Assembly (NCBI RefSeq): GCF_013407855.1
Contig: NZ_JACBZH010000001.1
Coordinates: 6,138,001 to 6,202,000 of the forward strand
DNA from: Actinopolymorpha rutila
GTDB taxonomy: Bacteria > Actinomycetota > Actinomycetes > Propionibacteriales > Actinopolymorphaceae
DNA: 64,000 bases
Reading direction: 5' to 3'
The position numbers and the translations under genes were made by a program. Of the stretch, positions 7,391-15,680 are shown piece after piece. Numbering within the stretch: the first letter of the stretch is position 1; the number at the start of each line of letters is the position of its first letter. The notes beneath the pieces are model-generated. The model ran no database searches and had not been told where the DNA came from. It saw nothing but the letters and a program-made list of their open reading frames with translations.

Positions 7391-7938
7391 GTGGCTGACC
7401 TTCACGTCGTTCCCACCGGGAAGAGTGACCTGGAGTACCTGTTCGACCTGCTCTCCCTGATCCCGATCCCCACCATGAACCGCAACGTGGATGGTGCATA
7501 CCCCGAGTGGTGGCAACGCGTCGCCGCGACGGAAAGGGAATTCCGCGATGAGGAGACACCTCGCTGCGGCGGATGGTGGCGGCGGCGCAAGCCCACCCCG
7601 GTCGACCGGCACGACCGCGACAAAAGCGCCGCCGGTTACATCACCAGCAGCCTGGCCGCCGGGTTCCATGGGTCACACAGCAGCCGTTCGCTGACGCCAC
7701 GCCGCACCAGAAGCGCTACCTGATCCAGTACGTGCTGATGTTCTTCGACGGGGAGCGGCCCGACCTGTGGGAGGTGCTGTCTGAGCGCCTGGACATGGGC
7801 GGCGACATGTGCCCGGGCGCTTCCGGTCGCCGCTGGTGCAAGGACCTGTGCGCCGCCGCCTGGCGGATCTGGATGGAGGTCTACGGCGCCGAACGTGGCG
7901 AGCAGCGCCTCAAGGAAATGCCAGACCTGAAGCGGTAA
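7391..7938 (+). pseudogene. Frameshifted hypothetical gene
   Basis: GTG 7391 has a good AAGGAG 11 nt upstream. The frame gives SDLEYLFDLLSLIPIPTMNR, then an EFRDEE stretch and HDRDKSAAGYITSSLAAGF, natural to about 7668, where composition collapses. A second frame then takes over with WVTQQPFADATPHQKRYLIQ and FFDGERPDLWEVLSERLDMG up to the TAA ending at 7938. The second part has no usable start before ATG 7738, which falls inside a well-formed helix. One gene of about 180 codons broken by a single frameshift near 7665-7675 is the best explanation. The family is not recognised. Confidence 0.5.
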
Positions 7939-8032
7939 CCCAAGCGCCCGGCCGTAGCCAACGAGCCGGGAACAACCAGAAGGCGAGAACCCCACCCATG
8001 CCCTACCAGCCGACCGAGAGCTAGGGGGAACG

Positions 8033-8776
8033 ATGGAGCGGATGTGGCTGGACGTTCCCTTCGCGGAGAAGGAGGCGGCCAAGAAGGCCGGAGCCCGGTG
8101 GGATCCAGACGAGATGCGCTGGTGGGTTACTTCGTCCAAAGCGGAGCATGTGCAAAAGTGGCTTCCTGCCGACCCTCTCCCGGAGACGTTTCCGGGGGAG
8201 GACCGACAGTTCGGTGAAGGCCTCTTCGTCGACCTGGTTCCCCAGTCCTCCTGGTTCACCAACGCGCGGACTTGTATCGCGCAGACGGACTGGCAGCGCG
8301 TCCGACGGGTTGTGATCTTCCGGGCCGGTAAGCGATGCGAGGTCTGCCAACGCCGCGCTGAACCGGCCGTCCGTCTTTGGCTTGAGGTTCACGAGCGGTG
8401 GGCGTATGACGACGCCGAACGTGTGCAGGCGCTTCGCAGGCTGATCTGCCTTTGCTCGGCGTGCCATCTGTCCACTCACTATGGCTTCGCCCGTGTCACT
8501 GGCCGGGAGGAGGAAGCGCGTGAGCACCTAGCGAAGATCCGACGCGAGCAGGGGCTGGAGCTGGCCAGCCATGTCGGTGCCGCGATGGACCTGTGGCAGA
8601 TGCGGTCACGGTATTCGTGGGCACTTGATCTGCGCATCCTGACGGAGGCGGGGGTTGAGCTACGGACGCCACCGCCGGGGACGAAGATATATCGGCCTAA
8701 GCCGCCGGTGACGCCGAAGCCCGCAGAGCGCCCGGCACGGCGCCGGTTGTGGCAGCGGCTTCTTGGATCGGCTTGA
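8033..8776 (+). CDS. DUF5710 domain fused to HNH-like nuclease domain
   Basis: A 247-aa protein. Residues about 4-36 are a DUF5710 module (WLDVPFAEKEAAKKAGARWD followed by WWV), a small domain usually fused to DNA- or primase-related proteins. Residues about 95-155 have an HNH-like zinc arrangement: CEVCQ, then LEVHERWAYDD (histidine of the beta-beta-alpha-metal fold), then LICLCSACHLSTHYG with two further Cys and two His. A helical stretch follows (EEEAREHLAKIRREQGLEL), and the tail is basic and proline-rich. A nuclease role acting on element or foreign DNA is inferred, not shown. No operon partner is visible. The start is ATG 8033 after a purine-rich AGGGGGAACG. Confidence 0.75.
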   Translation: MERMWLDVPFAEKEAAKKAGARWDPDEMRWWVTSSKAEHVQKWLPADPLPETFPGEDRQFGEGLFVDLVPQSSWFTNARTCIAQTDWQRVRRVVIFRAGKRCEVCQRRAEPAVRLWLEVHERWAYDDAERVQALRRLICLCSACHLSTHYGFARVTGREEEAREHLAKIRREQGLELASHVGAAMDLWQMRSRYSWALDLRILTEAGVELRTPPPGTKIYRPKPPVTPKPAERPARRRLWQRLLGSA

Positions 8777-9090
8777 TGCCGCAGCATCGACCAACTGATG
8801 CTCGCAGAGCCCACCTGGGAGGAGGCGGCACAGCCCGCGGCGTAAACGACCCTCCGCACCTACACCGGGGCATGTCGAACCCCTCACCGTAGTAACCGCG
8901 TCGCCGACGGCGGGCCCGGCCCGACAGCCATGGGCCACCTCGCGGCACTGCGTGGTGTCGGGGACGCGGTGGACGCCGAAGTGACCTCCCACATCCGGGT
9001 CGCTCTACCGCACCTGGTTGAGGACCCGGACGAGGGGTGCCCCCCGCCGCTGCCGGGCCGCGCCGCGCCGAACGGGCAGCGCTCGCCGGC
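8777..9090. other. Non-coding or decayed stretch
   Basis: About 310 bases without a supportable gene. Minus-strand frames here change character several times and probably contain the degraded C-terminal part of the gene remnant at 9091-9316. Confidence 0.35.
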
Positions 9091-9316
9091 GTGGCCACCG
9101 TCACCTGCTGGTACACGTAGTCGAGGCGATAGGCGCCCAGGTATCCGGGCTTCCCGGGCCCCCACACCGTCTGCGCGATGTGGTATGCGTACGCGTAGTT
9201 CAGGCGCGGCCAGGGCGCCCCGTGGGCATCGAGCGCGTCGCGGAGCCATCTCATGTCCGTCCCGACGTTGTAGATGACCACCGGACGGTCGGCGATCACG
9301 TTCAGCTGGTTCCCGG
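9091..9316 (-). pseudogene. Remnant of an unidentified protein, possibly exonuclease-like
   Basis: About 75 codons of convincing sequence stand in an otherwise featureless frame: RPVVIYNVGTDMRWLRDALD, PWPRLNYAYAYHIAQTVWG, then YRLDYVYQQVTVATP. The strand VVIYN followed by an aspartate recalls motif II of DEDD exonucleases, but no motif I is seen upstream and the frame degrades on both sides. The catalytic assignment is speculative; that it is a fragment is more certain. Confidence 0.4.
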
Positions 9317-9468
9317 TCGAGCAGCTGCACCTGCGGGTGCAGGACCGGCCGCGATTGGTCTGTCCGGTCGGTGCAGTTGGAGGACAGGATTGAGCAGGCT
9401 TCGCGGGAGCATGTCCAGGGCGGGCCGCCAGTCCCGGGAAATCCAACGCCAGGTGCCCGCCCAGAGGT

Positions 9469-9648
9469 CTACCTGTCTCCGGCGGCGCGGTGATCGTTGT
9501 CGGTGCGGAGGGCCGCCTCGGCACGCCGCAGCGTCCTGGCGCGGAACTCGGCGTCGGTCAGGCCCGAGTCGTTGCCTTCGGTCAGAGTGTTGGTCCAGGC
9601 AGTCCTCAACGCGCTGGCGCGAGGCGTGAGTGATCGACCACGAGGCAT
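9469..9648 (-). CDS. Small basic hypothetical protein
   Basis: A 59-aa protein starting at ATG 9648, supported by GGAGG about 8 nt upstream. Residues 1-20 are basic (MPRGRSLTPRASALRTAWTN); residues 28-50 are predicted helical (SGLTDAEFRARTLRRAEAAL). A longer upstream extension of the frame is not protein-like. It could be a small DNA-binding or regulatory protein of the element; no family is recognised. Confidence 0.5.
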   Translation of the reverse strand: MPRGRSLTPRASALRTAWTNTLTEGNDSGLTDAEFRARTLRRAEAALRTDNDHRAAGDR

Positions 9649-9917
9649 CGTCTGCCTCCTTCGTTTCGGCTCCCAGTTGGGAGCGGTTGCCTCTAATACG
9701 GGTTTCTCGGCCGTTCGACCAGCTGGCCCGGGGTTTTGCGTAGGATGCGGCCCGAACGTCCGAATTGGCGCCGGCGTGTCGGGTCGGAGGACGTCCCGGC
9801 GTGTCGCAGGTGCGTCGTCCCCGGCGACGCGACCTCGCCGGCCGCGCACAAGATCGCGTGTTCAGCTGACGCGTAGCCGTCCGGCCAAGTACCGTCCGTG
9901 GGCGGCGAGGAGGGGCG

Positions 9918-10511
9918 TTGGGCTGGTTCTGGGAGATGAATCCTGCCGTTCAGGCAGCTGTCCTGTCCGGTGTCGTGGCCCTGGGTGTGTCGGTCATCGG
10001 ATTGTTCGGCGCGATCGTGGCGCAGGGTCGGGCCGCCCGGAAGGCGCACGCGCAAGCGCTCGATCTGTTCAGGCAGGAGAGCCGCCGCCAGCGTGACCTG
10101 GCCATGCTGGCTGAGCGCCGACAGCTGTACGGGAGGTTCCTTCGGATGGCTCGGATCGTCCCGGAGGCGAAGGCAGCTGCCGCCGAGGCGATGGAGCGGC
10201 AGCGACTCGCCGACGCGGGGTCGCCGCCGCCGATCTATCAAGTCCCGCCACGTGAAGACGATGGTTGGCAAGCCAAGATCGACGAGTTACTAGCCGAACA
10301 CGAACGGGCGCGGGAACAGCTGGTGAAGCTGGTCGAGTGGGAGCAGGTGCAGGAAGAAATCCGGCTACTTGCGCCGTATCCCGTCCTGCTCGCAGCACGG
10401 AGGATGGTCAAGGCCTTCGACGGCGACGACGAGGACCAGTCGCGGGCAGAGACGGACTTCCTCATGGCTGCTCGTCAGGACTTGGGCACCGATGTCGGGG
10501 CGGGTTCGTAG
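9918..10511 (+). CDS. Membrane-anchored coiled-coil protein
   Basis: A 197-aa protein with one N-terminal transmembrane helix (about residues 10-34, VQAAVLSGVVALGVSVIGLF) followed by a long charged helical region (40-150) rich in Arg, Glu and Ala (ALDLFRQESRRQRDLAMLAE, DELLAEHERAREQLVKLVEW) likely to form a coiled coil in the cytoplasm. It starts with TTG 9918 after GAGGAGG. Function unknown; it is followed by a truncated paralogue at 10561. Confidence 0.65.
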   Translation: MGWFWEMNPAVQAAVLSGVVALGVSVIGLFGAIVAQGRAARKAHAQALDLFRQESRRQRDLAMLAERRQLYGRFLRMARIVPEAKAAAAEAMERQRLADAGSPPPIYQVPPREDDGWQAKIDELLAEHERAREQLVKLVEWEQVQEEIRLLAPYPVLLAARRMVKAFDGDDEDQSRAETDFLMAARQDLGTDVGAGS

Positions 10512-10560
10512 GCGTTCTCGGGCACCGAGGTCGGTGTGCTCGGCGAGGGAGGACGCGGGG

Positions 10561-10710
10561 ATGGGATGGTTCAAGGCGGTCGACCCAGCGGTGCAGGCGG
10601 CGTTTGTGACTGCCTGTGGGGCGCTGCTCGGAATCGTCGGGTCGTTCGTCGGCGCCGGCCACGTCCGGTCAATTAGGGACTGTGGATCTCGGCCCAGTCC
10701 TCCAACGTGA
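10561..10710 (+). pseudogene. Truncated paralogue of the 9918 membrane protein
   Basis: Fifty codons beginning MGWFKAVDPAVQAAFVTACG mirror the start of the preceding gene (MGWFWEMNPAVQAAVLSGVV): both share MGWF, PAVQAA and a following hydrophobic helix. After about residue 36 the similarity stops and the frame ends quickly. It has its own GGGAGG ribosome site. A tandem duplication followed by loss of the coiled-coil part is the simplest reading. Confidence 0.55.
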
Positions 10711-10892
10711 CCACACCCCAAGACGTACTCGGGGTGCTCAGTTTTCCCGGTCGACTAAGGCCCAGTTTTCACGTCGTCGACAGGTCGCATCACGATCACC
10801 GTCCGGCACTGAAGCATCGTCCGGAGGTCGCGCCGTGCCCCTGTCGCACGCCCGCCCGCTCACAGTACTGGTCGGCGAATACTGCCCTGCAA

Positions 10893-13508
10893 TTACGTGG
10901 ACGGAAAGATGGTGGCTACCTGGTCTGCCGTAACCACCCGCCCACGAGAGGGCGCAAGCAGCTTGCCTAACCAGCCGTCCTCTTGAGGCAGAAGGGCCTC
11001 GATCTTCGTTCGCGCCGCACCGCGCGCTTCGGCGTTATTGTCCCCACACAGTGCGTCGTACTGGCGAAGCCGGTCGGTCAGCATGTCGTAGAGCCGTACA
11101 GCCGCTCCGTGGTTGACTAACACAATCCTGTCATGTGCCGCTTCGGCGGCGTCGGCTGCGGAGGTGGTCGCTGGTGTGAGCAGGCAGCCGAAGACGCGAG
11201 TCTTTGCCGACCGCCTGGTTTCGACCTCGATCTGACCGAGCAGTTGGTTCACGTCGCCCCGGGAAAGCGGCTTGGGCTCGCCCTCCGGGACAGTCTTGAC
11301 CTCCCAGACCCGGCGTTCTGCACGCTTGACAGTGGACCAACTCCACCGGCAGTCAGTGGCGCTCTGCTCTGTCTTAGGTGGTCGTTCCCCGCTGGCGCCC
11401 ACGAGCCGGGCGAGCCTGGTTAATGCTTCGCACTGTTGGTCGTGAGTGCCGTTGAGCAGGGTGCGTCCTTCGGAGAGTACGCGTTCGAGTCGGGCACCAG
11501 TTTCACGGCGCCACTCGTCCCAGGCGAGGAAGAAGCGGTCAGTGTCGTCGGCGGTCTGTTCGTAGCCCTCAAGGTCGGCGACGGTCCGGGCCAGTCGGCG
11601 GAACCAGGTAGTGCGCGGTCCACCAGAGGTGGCCTCCTCCAACGCCTTACGTGCAGCGGCTAAATCCTGGGAGCGTCCGCGGTCGAAGTGGGCGTGGGCC
11701 TCCACGTAGCGCCAAAACGCGGCGTGCTCGGTCTCGCCGGCCTTGGCAAGTTGAGCGGCTGCCTCGGTCGCCTTCTTGGCCGCGCCTGCGTGATCGCCGA
11801 GCCATAGATCAGTGGCCGCAGCAACCTCCGCCTCGGCGCTCGACACGTCGCTACTTCCACTGATGTTGCGACCAGGCCTCGCCCTGCGGCGAGCAGTCGC
11901 TGAGGTTGAGGTCTCCGCCGAGGTCTGGATCTGCGTGACCGACCGCCAGAAGGCCTCGCAGGCGCGCAGGGTGCCCTCCCAGCCCTGGTCGTAGGTCTCC
12001 AACGCGCCGCGGATCGTGGGCTCGGTGCTTGGGGGGATCGACTTGCGGACGGCCGGGTCAGCGAGCATCTGCGCGAAGCTGGGATCGAGCCCGAGGTAGA
12101 GGGATCGGTCCGCTGGTTCGCGATTGGCGCGACCCAGTGCCTGGGTAATTCGCTGACCGACGCGGTGGCGCATGAAGCTAGCGTCGCCGAGGTAAGCGAC
12201 GACGAACCGCTCGAACTCACTGCTGGCCTGTGGCACGGTGGTGATGACGACCAGCTTGCACAGGTCGCCCGCGAGGTCGAGTCCGTCGTAACGGCCAGCA
12301 GTGATCAAGTGCCCGTTAGCGGCCCGACTCCAGGTGTCGACCATCGAGTCGTCGCCGGGACGAAGACGGTAGGCCCGCTCCCCGTTTGCTGTGAGCGTCT
12401 CCTGGAGGGTGTCAGCCTCAGCGTGGCTGGCGCACAACCAGGCGGCTCGCCCGCCGGCAGCCTGGGCTTGGGCGAGGGCCCAGCCGAGGACGTTCGGATC
12501 GGACGGGGGCTCGACACTGGGGTTAAGTACCAGCAGCCGCTCGCCCGTCGCACCGGTCGGAAGCGGGGCGGCCGTGCTAAGGCGTGTCACCGGGCCGCCG
12601 CCAATCCGGCGCCCAAGGTCGTCCATCGAGCCGAGAGTGGCTGACAGATAGATCCGCTGCTTCGCACGGCTGTATTGGGGGTTAAGCGCGGTCGGCGGGT
12701 GGTACGGACGGATTTCCACTCCGGAGGGGCCGATTAGGACGCCGCATCGGCTGAGATGGTCGCGGATAGTGGGCCAGACATAGAACACCTCGTCCTTGAG
12801 CTCCCGGTCTGCGGCGAGTGGCGAGGCTTCGATGGCGTCGCGCGCCGAGCTGGCGATCGCGGCCCAGTCGCTGAAGGAGAGCAGCTCCGGCGGGGTACCG
12901 GGCCGGGCGGTGCCATCCAGCATCGCTCGCAGGCCGGGGTATGCGTCGGTGTGCGCCACCACCAGTTCGCAGATCGTTTGGTAGAGCAATCGAGCGTGGC
13001 CGAGCTTGGTTGGGATGCGCAGGGTCTGCAGCCCACTGAGGGGCTGCTCAGCAAGGTGAGCGTCGTCGAAAATGACTAGATCGGCGGGCTGCGGTACTGG
13101 GTTGCTATTGAAGTAGACCCAATAGTTCATCACGCCGACAGCCTGGGCCTGATGGTAGTCGTCGAGTTTTGCGCCGCCATAGTCTTTCGCGGCGAAGCGG
13201 ACGACCTCTAGGCCCAGCGCGTCGGCTTCCTCTTCGACCCGCTCGGCAAGCTGGCGGGTCCCAGTGAGATACGCCACCGACTGTCCGCGTGCTAGGGCCT
13301 GGTCGGCAATCAGCAGGGCCACCAGCGTCTTGCCCTCGCCAGTTGGCATCTCAATAGCCAAGTCTGCGGTCTCGACGTAGCGGTCCGCGTACGAAGCCAG
13401 GACTGCGCGCTGACTAGGCCGAAGGTGGCTGAACCTCGTTGACCCGAACTCCAGAAGATTCTGCTCGAAGTCCGGGCTCGCTGCGTTCGCCACCGTCCAC
13501 CCCTCCAT
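10893..13508 (-). CDS. SF2 DEAD/DEAH helicase with C-terminal PD-(D/E)XK-like nuclease motif
   Basis: An 871-aa protein. Residues 20-170 form helicase domain 1: a Q-motif-like LRPSQRAVLASYA, Walker A MPTGEGKT (54-61) and a DDAH box (148-151). Residues about 330-490 form domain 2, ending in motif VI QRITQALGRANRE. The overall plan resembles the XPD/DinG-like branch, but no four-cysteine iron-sulfur cluster is seen. Residues about 540-680 are Ala/Glu-rich helices, possibly TPR-like. The end carries TDCRW (Asp719) and, 17 residues on, VWEVKT (Glu736-Val-Lys738) then DVNQLLGQIE, a pattern matching the active site of PD-(D/E)XK nucleases. Helicase-nuclease fusions on mobile elements are frequent in anti-phage defence. 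It starts at ATG 13508 in the same direction as, but 278 nt after, the conjugation operon. Confidence 0.75.
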   Translation of the reverse strand: MEGWTVANAASPDFEQNLLEFGSTRFSHLRPSQRAVLASYADRYVETADLAIEMPTGEGKTLVALLIADQALARGQSVAYLTGTRQLAERVEEEADALGLEVVRFAAKDYGGAKLDDYHQAQAVGVMNYWVYFNSNPVPQPADLVIFDDAHLAEQPLSGLQTLRIPTKLGHARLLYQTICELVVAHTDAYPGLRAMLDGTARPGTPPELLSFSDWAAIASSARDAIEASPLAADRELKDEVFYVWPTIRDHLSRCGVLIGPSGVEIRPYHPPTALNPQYSRAKQRIYLSATLGSMDDLGRRIGGGPVTRLSTAAPLPTGATGERLLVLNPSVEPPSDPNVLGWALAQAQAAGGRAAWLCASHAEADTLQETLTANGERAYRLRPGDDSMVDTWSRAANGHLITAGRYDGLDLAGDLCKLVVITTVPQASSEFERFVVAYLGDASFMRHRVGQRITQALGRANREPADRSLYLGLDPSFAQMLADPAVRKSIPPSTEPTIRGALETYDQGWEGTLRACEAFWRSVTQIQTSAETSTSATARRRARPGRNISGSSDVSSAEAEVAAATDLWLGDHAGAAKKATEAAAQLAKAGETEHAAFWRYVEAHAHFDRGRSQDLAAARKALEEATSGGPRTTWFRRLARTVADLEGYEQTADDTDRFFLAWDEWRRETGARLERVLSEGRTLLNGTHDQQCEALTRLARLVGASGERPPKTEQSATDCRWSWSTVKRAERRVWEVKTVPEGEPKPLSRGDVNQLLGQIEVETRRSAKTRVFGCLLTPATTSAADAAEAAHDRIVLVNHGAAVRLYDMLTDRLRQYDALCGDNNAEARGAARTKIEALLPQEDGWLGKLLAPSRGRVVTADQVATIFPST

Positions 13509-13786
13509 AGGATGAAAACTCTATGGCGCGGGCGCTTGCCTTGCTGCGATTGCAGACCGGCGAGGCCACATCAGGTCAAGGCAGCTAGTGAAGTCCAGAC
13601 GGCTGGTGATGAGAACGACCGCTAGGTCGCCCTCGTAAGCCGAGAACAAGCGCGTCGTTACTGTGTCGAACCCGATTACCAACTCACCCGGCAGTTGGGC
13701 ATGCTTTCGTCTGCCTCGCCCGAGCCGTCCAAACCCCCGGCAGCATCTGCGCCTCCATGCTAGCCCTGCCACGAGCACGAGCAGTG

Positions 13787-14839
13787 TCAGGCTGCACCGT
13801 TGCCTCGCCGAGAGCGGCCGTCTAGTCGTACCGGATGGCATGACGGGCATCGGTACGGCCGGTGGTCACTAGCCTCTAGCATGCGTGTCTGGTTATCGCA
13901 CTGGCCGCACCAGGAAGGCCGAGTGGCGGCCTCAACTGGTGGTATCGGGAGGTCGGCGAGCCGTGCGGCCAGTACGGCGTAGGGGCTGCGTACGCCGTCG
14001 GGGTTCTCTCGGAGATGGTTGGCGAGCTTGTCCTCCGTCCATCCGGCGTCGAGGGCAGAGCGGATTACTGGCGTAAGTCGTTCGACGGCTTGTGGCCCGA
14101 TGCGCCATTCCGGGCCAAGCGCCTGAACGACGGTTGCGACCCCAGCGTCGGAGCCATTGCTGGTCCAGCGGGAGTCTCCCGTGGGGTCGTTCGGCATGGT
14201 CAATCCACCTCCTCCGTGAGGTTGGCCTGCCGGCGCGACCGGAGGAGGGGAAGGGGAGGAGGTAGGACTAGGTCTGGTAAGGGTTGACCGAACGCGTTGT
14301 GAAGTTCGGCTGGTGTTCGGCAGAACATCTACCGCATGTAAGGCTCTGACCTGCAGCGATGCATGTTCGGACGGCGGTATCGTGGTCTCACCGGCCGTAT
14401 TTGTCACGGTCTCTTGATTCGAGTTTGCGCCGTAGGAAGGCTCGACTCGCTCGTTTGGTTCGGAGTTGTTCGTACGAACTTCGCCCCTAGGTTCGGGACG
14501 GGTGCGCGGTGACCGTCGGCTCGCGCCGCGGGCTCGGCGCATGCGGTCGCGGGCGGCCGCACGGTCTTGCTGGACCTCTTGGCGGGTGGGCTGGGCGCCG
14601 TCCCATTCGATGAATCGGTACCCGTCGCTGGTTGCCTCCCAAAGCCCGACGTCGACGAGCTTGCGCGCTTGTGCGGTGGTACCGCCGAGGGCGGTGACCA
14701 TGTGTTTGGGGACCAGGCCGTCGGTGAGGTTCTGGGCGCTCCAGGAGCCCGCTCGTACCCAGAGGCCGACGGCTGCGTTGCCCGCGGCGACGGTCTTGTC
14801 GTTGAAGGCGAAGGTGTCGCACACCCTGAACCAGGGCAT
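13787..14839 (-). CDS. Replisome-organiser-like protein with C-terminal zinc ribbon
   Basis: A 350-aa protein. The N-terminus (residues about 1-80) resembles phage and AICE replication-organiser winged helices: MPWFRVCDTFAFNDKTVAAG, AAVGLWVRAGSWSAQNLTDG and PKHMVTALGG, then WDGAQPTRQEV. A long Ser/Pro/Thr-rich linker follows (about 110-230), then a helical module (WRIGPQAVERLTPVIRSALD) and a zinc ribbon (WCGQCDNQTRMLE... YRCPSCHP). Proteins of this layout are encoded in actinomycete integrative elements next to transfer genes and are assumed to act in element replication. Its ATG follows GGAGGCGCTGA and directly abuts the stop of a 21-codon frame. It is the last clear gene of the leftward operon. 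Confidence 0.65.
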   Translation of the reverse strand: MPWFRVCDTFAFNDKTVAAGNAAVGLWVRAGSWSAQNLTDGLVPKHMVTALGGTTAQARKLVDVGLWEATSDGYRFIEWDGAQPTRQEVQQDRAAARDRMRRARGASRRSPRTRPEPRGEVRTNNSEPNERVEPSYGANSNQETVTNTAGETTIPPSEHASLQVRALHAVDVLPNTSRTSQRVRSTLTRPSPTSSPSPPPVAPAGQPHGGGGLTMPNDPTGDSRWTSNGSDAGVATVVQALGPEWRIGPQAVERLTPVIRSALDAGWTEDKLANHLRENPDGVRSPYAVLAARLADLPIPPVEAATRPSWCGQCDNQTRMLEASDHRPYRCPSCHPVRLDGRSRRGNGAA

Positions 14840-14905
14840 TCAGCGCCTCCTCTCGTTTTGGGTTCGGGCACGGTGGTCTGTCTTGGCCAGCTGGTGGAGG
14901 GTCAT
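14840..14905 (-). CDS. Possible 21-aa coupling peptide
   Basis: ATG at 14905 overlaps the TGA of the upstream gene (ATGA), and its own TGA at 14840 abuts the ATG of the organiser gene (TGAATG). The peptide is MTLHQLAKTDHRARTQNERR plus a final Arg. Too short to judge by composition, but the double coupling is notable. It may simply let ribosomes reach the GGAGG start site of the next gene. Confidence 0.35.
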   Translation of the reverse strand: MTLHQLAKTDHRARTQNERRR

Positions 14906-15291
14906 GCTGCGACCGCCTGGTGTTCGAGCTGGACGAACGTGACCGGGACCGCGCCGGGTGTATCGGGTGCGGCGTCGCGCCAGTGGTAGACGATCCAGGG
15001 CTGCCAGGAGCACTGGCAGTCGGTGCCGGGTACGGCGGGGTCGGGCGCGTCGCAGCCGGGGGCGTGGACGTCGAAGGTGACCCACGCGTGCTCGGCCGGC
15101 GCCACGACGCTCAGCCTAGGAAGCCACCATGGCTGCATCCGGATCCGCCCGTCAATCTCGCCGGTGTCAATATGGCCGATGAGCATCTCGGTGCCGTCAC
15201 CGTAGACATCTTCGACGACGTTCTCGTACGCAGGGTTGTCGCTGGTGGGTGGGCCGAACAGGTCCTCGGGTGTCAACGGTTCGGAGGCCAT
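14902..15291 (-). CDS. Hypothetical AICE operon protein
   Basis: A 129-aa protein from ATG 15291 (overlapping the upstream stop, ATGA). The N-terminus MASEPLTPEDLFGPPTSDNP is acidic; the middle has DTGEIDGRIRMQPWW and a strand AEHAWVTFDVHAPGC; a short Cys cluster (GCDAPDPAVPGTDCQCSW) precedes WIVYHWRDAAPDTPG. Three cysteines could bind metal. Unknown family; its place in the transfer/replication operon suggests an element maintenance role. Confidence 0.6.
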   Translation of the reverse strand: MASEPLTPEDLFGPPTSDNPAYENVVEDVYGDGTEMLIGHIDTGEIDGRIRMQPWWLPRLSVVAPAEHAWVTFDVHAPGCDAPDPAVPGTDCQCSWQPWIVYHWRDAAPDTPGAVPVTFVQLEHQAVAA

Positions 15292-15575
15292 CAGGCTGCC
15301 TCCGTCCCGCGGTCGGCGCGAAGCTTCTCCTTGCACCTGGAGCACTCGTATTCGGCCGACCAGCGGTCGAGGTGTCGGCGCATGTCGAGTGAGACCAGAG
15401 CGAGCAGGACGCCGCCGAGCAGCTGCGGCACCAGGACAGTGAGAACGAATCCGATGGCGGTAGCCGCTATAGCCAGGCTGGCCTTGCCGACGGGGGTGGT
15501 GGGCATGCCGGCGTTGATGGTTTCGGCGGCGCGGACGTACCTGGAGTCGCGGATACGGGACGAGTCGGGGTTCAC
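15291..15575 (-). CDS. Small two-helix membrane protein
   Basis: A 94-aa protein with a hydrophobic region at about residues 30-62 (ASLAIAATAIGFVLTVLVPQ, LLGGVLLALVSL) forming one or two transmembrane helices, followed by a basic cytoplasmic end holding a Cys pair (YECSRCKEKLRAD). It lies just downstream of the TraB-type translocase gene in the same operon and its stop overlaps the next start. A transfer-accessory role is inferred from position only. Confidence 0.6.
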   Translation of the reverse strand: MNPDSSRIRDSRYVRAAETINAGMPTTPVGKASLAIAATAIGFVLTVLVPQLLGGVLLALVSLDMRRHLDRWSAEYECSRCKEKLRADRGTEAA

Positions 15576-15680
15576 TTGGTGTGCCTCCCTTGGTGGGGGT
15601 TGTGCCTGGGGGCGCGGTTCTGCTTGGCGGTAGGTGCCACGCCCCCGGGCGCGTCAGGTGGGTGGATGTCGCGCTAGTGG

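Noticed and set aside
6756..7559. 267-codon minus-strand frame
   Set aside because: It runs antisense to the kinase-excisionase chimera and the 7391 gene and has no ribosome site or domain.
13521..13850. 109-codon minus-strand frame between the organiser and helicase genes
   Set aside because: It overlaps the organiser gene by 64 bp, lacks a ribosome site and has an Arg-rich shadow-like first half; its second half is mildly protein-like, so it is only noted.
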